Shown here one piece after another: positions 63,285-64,000 of a stretch of DNA of 64,000 nt. The notes below the pieces were generated by a model, which was not told the origin of the DNA, made no database searches, and saw only the letters and a list, made by a program, of their open reading frames with translations. Origin of the DNA: Bordetella genomosp. 13 (GTDB lineage Bacteria > Pseudomonadota > Gammaproteobacteria > Burkholderiales > Burkholderiaceae_B); NCBI RefSeq assembly GCF_002119665.1, contig NZ_CP021111.1, positions 2,976,001 to 3,040,000 on the forward strand, in the 5' to 3' direction. The position numbers and the translations under genes are program-made. Numbering within the stretch: the stretch's first letter is position 1; each line of letters starts with the position of its first letter.

Positions 63285-64000
63285 TTACCGGACCACTTGC
63301 TTCAACTGGCCGGCGGCGTACTGCTTGGCGATGTCGGTCAGCGGCACCGCCTTGATCTTGCTGGCGTTGCCCGCCGTGCCGAACTGCTGATAGCGCTGCA
63401 CGCAGATGGCCTTGGCCGCGGCGCGCGCGGGCTTCAGGTACTCGCGCGGGTCGAACTTCGCGGGGTTCTCGGACAGGAAGCGACGGATGGCGCCGGTCAT
63501 GGCCAGGCGGATGTCGGTGTCGATGTTGACCTTGCGCACGCCGAACTTGATGGCTTCCTGGATTTCCTCGACCGGCACGCCGTAGGTTTCCTTCATGTCG
63601 CCGCCGAATTCGCGGATCTCGGCCAGCAGTTCCTGCGGCACGCTGGAGCTGCCGTGCATCACCAGGTGGGTGTTGGGCAGGCGGGCGTGGATTTCCTTGA
63701 TGCGCGAGATCGACAGGATGTCGCCGGTGGGCTTGCGCGTGAACTTGTAGGCGCCGTGGCTGGTGCCGATGGCGATGGCCAGCGCGTCGAGCTGGGTCTG
63801 GCGCACGAAGTCGGCAGCCTGCTCGGGGTCGGTGAGCAGTTGGTCCATGGTGAGGGTGTCGTCGGTGCCATGGCCGTCTTCCTTGTCGCCCTTCATGGTT
63901 TCCAGCGAGCCCAGGCAGCCCAGTTCGCCTTCGACCGACACGCCGACCTTGTGGGCCAGCTCGACGACCTTGCGGGTGACTTCGACGTTGTACTCGTACT
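63285..64000 (-). CDS. fba: Fructose-bisphosphate aldolase class II, C-terminal part (runs off window)
   Basis: Class II aldolase interconverts fructose-1,6-bisphosphate with dihydroxyacetone phosphate and glyceraldehyde-3-phosphate using zinc. The visible 238 residues include the zinc-loop region [52 protein letters not shown] and the phosphate-binding [13 protein letters not shown]. These fit the Calvin-cycle-type (CbbA-like) class IIA subgroup. The frame is open to the window edge, so the true start is beyond it. Confidence 0.95.
   Translation of the reverse strand, partial: YEYNVEVTRKVVELAHKVGVSVEGELGCLGSLETMKGDKEDGHGTDDTLTMDQLLTDPEQAADFVRQTQLDALAIAIGTSHGAYKFTRKPTGDILSISRIKEIHARLPNTHLVMHGSSSVPQELLAEIREFGGDMKETYGVPVEEIQEAIKFGVRKVNIDTDIRLAMTGAIRRFLSENPAKFDPREYLKPARAAAKAICVQRYQQFGTAGNASKIKAVPLTDIAKQYAAGQLKQVVR

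Overview
This window is ordinary, GC-rich chromosomal backbone of a betaproteobacterium, most likely an Alcaligenaceae member of the Bordetella/Achromobacter group. The evidence is the greA/yhbY/rlmE/ftsH/folP block, ffs-dnaX-ybaB-recR, the purE-purK-sua5 and purC-fba neighbourhoods, and many IclR- or LysR-linked ABC uptake operons for amino acids and peptides. I see no insertion sequence, prophage, integrase island, CRISPR array or rRNA operon. One tRNA, tRNA-Arg(CCT), and one small RNA, the 4.5S SRP RNA, are present. The genus call is inference from gene content; no database was searched.

Layout. 1-4.3 kb: folP (partial), ftsH, rlmE, yhbY and greA, with a structured greA leader. 4.7-9 kb: a uracil/xanthine-type permease, a FlxA-like protein, a histidine phosphatase, an SDR oxidoreductase and an LpxO-type lipid A hydroxylase. 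9.2-14.8 kb: carB, carA and transaldolase. 14.9-23.8 kb: a peptide-type ABC operon (M20 peptidase, solute-binding protein, two permeases, fused double ATPase, amidase) divergent from an IclR regulator with a strong palindromic operator between them. 23.8-26.5 kb: a nitrate/sulfonate/taurine-type ABC operon. 26.7-30.5 kb: recR, ybaB, dnaX and ffs. 30.8-37.2 kb: an AddAB-like helicase-nuclease pair and a 43-residue membrane peptide. 37.2-43.2 kb: an MFS transporter, tRNA-Arg, a PBP7-type endopeptidase, an RHH protein, a DJ-1/PfpI protein, YbaK and XerD. 43.3-49.6 kb: a LysR regulator divergent from a ThDP enzyme and glutaryl-CoA dehydrogenase, then a MaoC hydratase and a second ThDP enzyme. 49.8-55.5 kb: an AapJ-like binding protein, a polar amino-acid ABC operon headed by a ureohydrolase, and its likely IclR regulator. 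55.7-64 kb: sua5, purK and purE, separated from purC and fba by two inserted convergent mini-operons.

How the parts work together. Three catabolic modules each pair transport with hydrolysis or oxidation and a local regulator: acyl-amino-acid or peptide use, guanidino-compound use, and glutarate-type acyl-CoA oxidation. The two IclR modules carry operators of the same form, GTATC(A/G)-N5-(T/C)GATAC. The ureohydrolase promoter and its iclR gene each carry one copy.

The most interesting region is 58.5-62.2 kb. A bifunctional MaoC/phosphotransacylase gene and an acetate kinase gene sit behind a perfect FNR box placed at about -41.5. This predicts oxygen-regulated ATP formation from acyl-CoA. 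They converge on a DUF5993-like/DsbB-like pair, with the two stop codons sharing one CTAG. Other points worth checking are tandem clamp-binding-like motifs in the AddA homologue, the nested palindrome over the ffs promoter, and a terminator-like hairpin directly before greA.
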